Below, in pieces: positions 6,643 to 6,780 of a DNA stretch of 6,780 nucleotides. The DNA comes from Nitrosopumilales archaeon. Its GTDB lineage: Archaea; Thermoproteota; Nitrososphaeria; Nitrososphaerales; Nitrososphaeraceae. The stretch spans positions 1 to 6,780 of the forward strand of contig WJXE01000101.1 in NCBI GenBank assembly GCA_009665115.1. The letters are read 5' to 3'. Every line of letters starts with the position of its first letter. Position 1 is the stretch's first letter. The notes under the pieces are model-generated. The model did not search any database. It was not told where the DNA came from and was given only the letters and a program-made list of their open reading frames with translations. The translations under genes and the position numbers were made by a program.

Positions 6643-6780
6643 CTATCGAATCGGTTCCAATCGGAATATTGCCGCTCTGCGTGCATTGGTACCATCGGTC
6701 GCAAACGCTTTGCCTGTTGATACCGTTGTTTCTCCATGCGGATAAAAAATATCTGATACCATTATAGGTCGATGAGCTCG
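6643..6780 (-). CDS. Possible 3' end of a gene running off the right edge
   Basis: On the minus strand a frame is open from the window edge (6780) to TAG at 6645-6643, giving 45 codons that end in ...RAAIFRLEPIR. About three quarters of its third codon positions are A or T, as expected for genes of this organism, and it fits better than the competing plus-strand frame. The segment is more GC-rich than the rest of the window. I do not recognise the family. The stretch is too short to exclude a chance open frame, and an internal ATG at 6762 could also make a 39-residue peptide. Confidence 0.3.
   Translation of the reverse strand, partial: RAHRPIMVSDIFYPHGETTVSTGKAFATDGTNARRAAIFRLEPIR

Noticed and set aside
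6599..6745. 48-codon plus-strand frame starting MKRDKKLARLLVG
   Set aside because: No clear ribosome binding site, poorer third-position AT bias than the opposite frame, and no recognised family.

Overview
The window looks like chromosomal DNA from an ammonia-oxidising archaeon of the Nitrososphaerota (Thaumarchaeota), perhaps a soil Nitrososphaera or Nitrosocosmicus-like lineage. This is inference from style: fairly AT-rich DNA, asparagine runs inside proteins, archaeal TATA-like promoters, and a secreted COG1361-type protein embedded in an ABC transporter operon. No rRNA or other phylogenetic marker is present.

Layout. Positions 1-282 hold no convincing gene. Positions 283-4405 (minus strand) are a compact three-gene operon, transcribed in the order ATPase (4405-3632), large surface-anchored beta-sandwich protein (3631-1574), FtsX/MacB-type permease (1542-283). 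The first junction is TAA directly followed by ATG; the second is a 31-bp gap with a good ribosome binding site. A TATA-like box, a perfect 14-bp palindrome and a strong Shine-Dalgarno sequence precede the ATPase. The set resembles a MacB/LolCDE transporter whose membrane-anchored middle protein stands where bacteria usually encode a MacA adaptor.

Positions 4721 to about 5713 (minus strand) encode a nucleotide-sugar 6-dehydrogenase (UDP-glucose/UDP-ManNAc dehydrogenase family). Its catalytic Cys and Rossmann motif are readable. However, the only ATG, GTG or TTG start in frame lies downstream of the Rossmann motif, so the start is either non-canonical or lost. Its frame also stays open for 79 codons beyond its TGA stop.

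Positions 5827-6420 (plus strand) encode a TetR/AcrR regulator, divergent from the dehydrogenase. Between them a perfect 8+2+8 bp inverted repeat sits exactly between two back-to-back TATA-like boxes, which suggests one operator controlling both directions. A hairpin followed by a T run ends the TetR gene. The last 140 bases are more GC-rich and may carry the 3' end of another minus-strand gene that continues past the right edge.

Working together: the operon probably exports or extracts a hydrophobic or peptide substrate, or remodels the envelope; the dehydrogenase would make uronic-acid sugars for surface glycans; the TetR protein would repress itself and the dehydrogenase. A theme of cell-surface maintenance or stress response fits but is inference.
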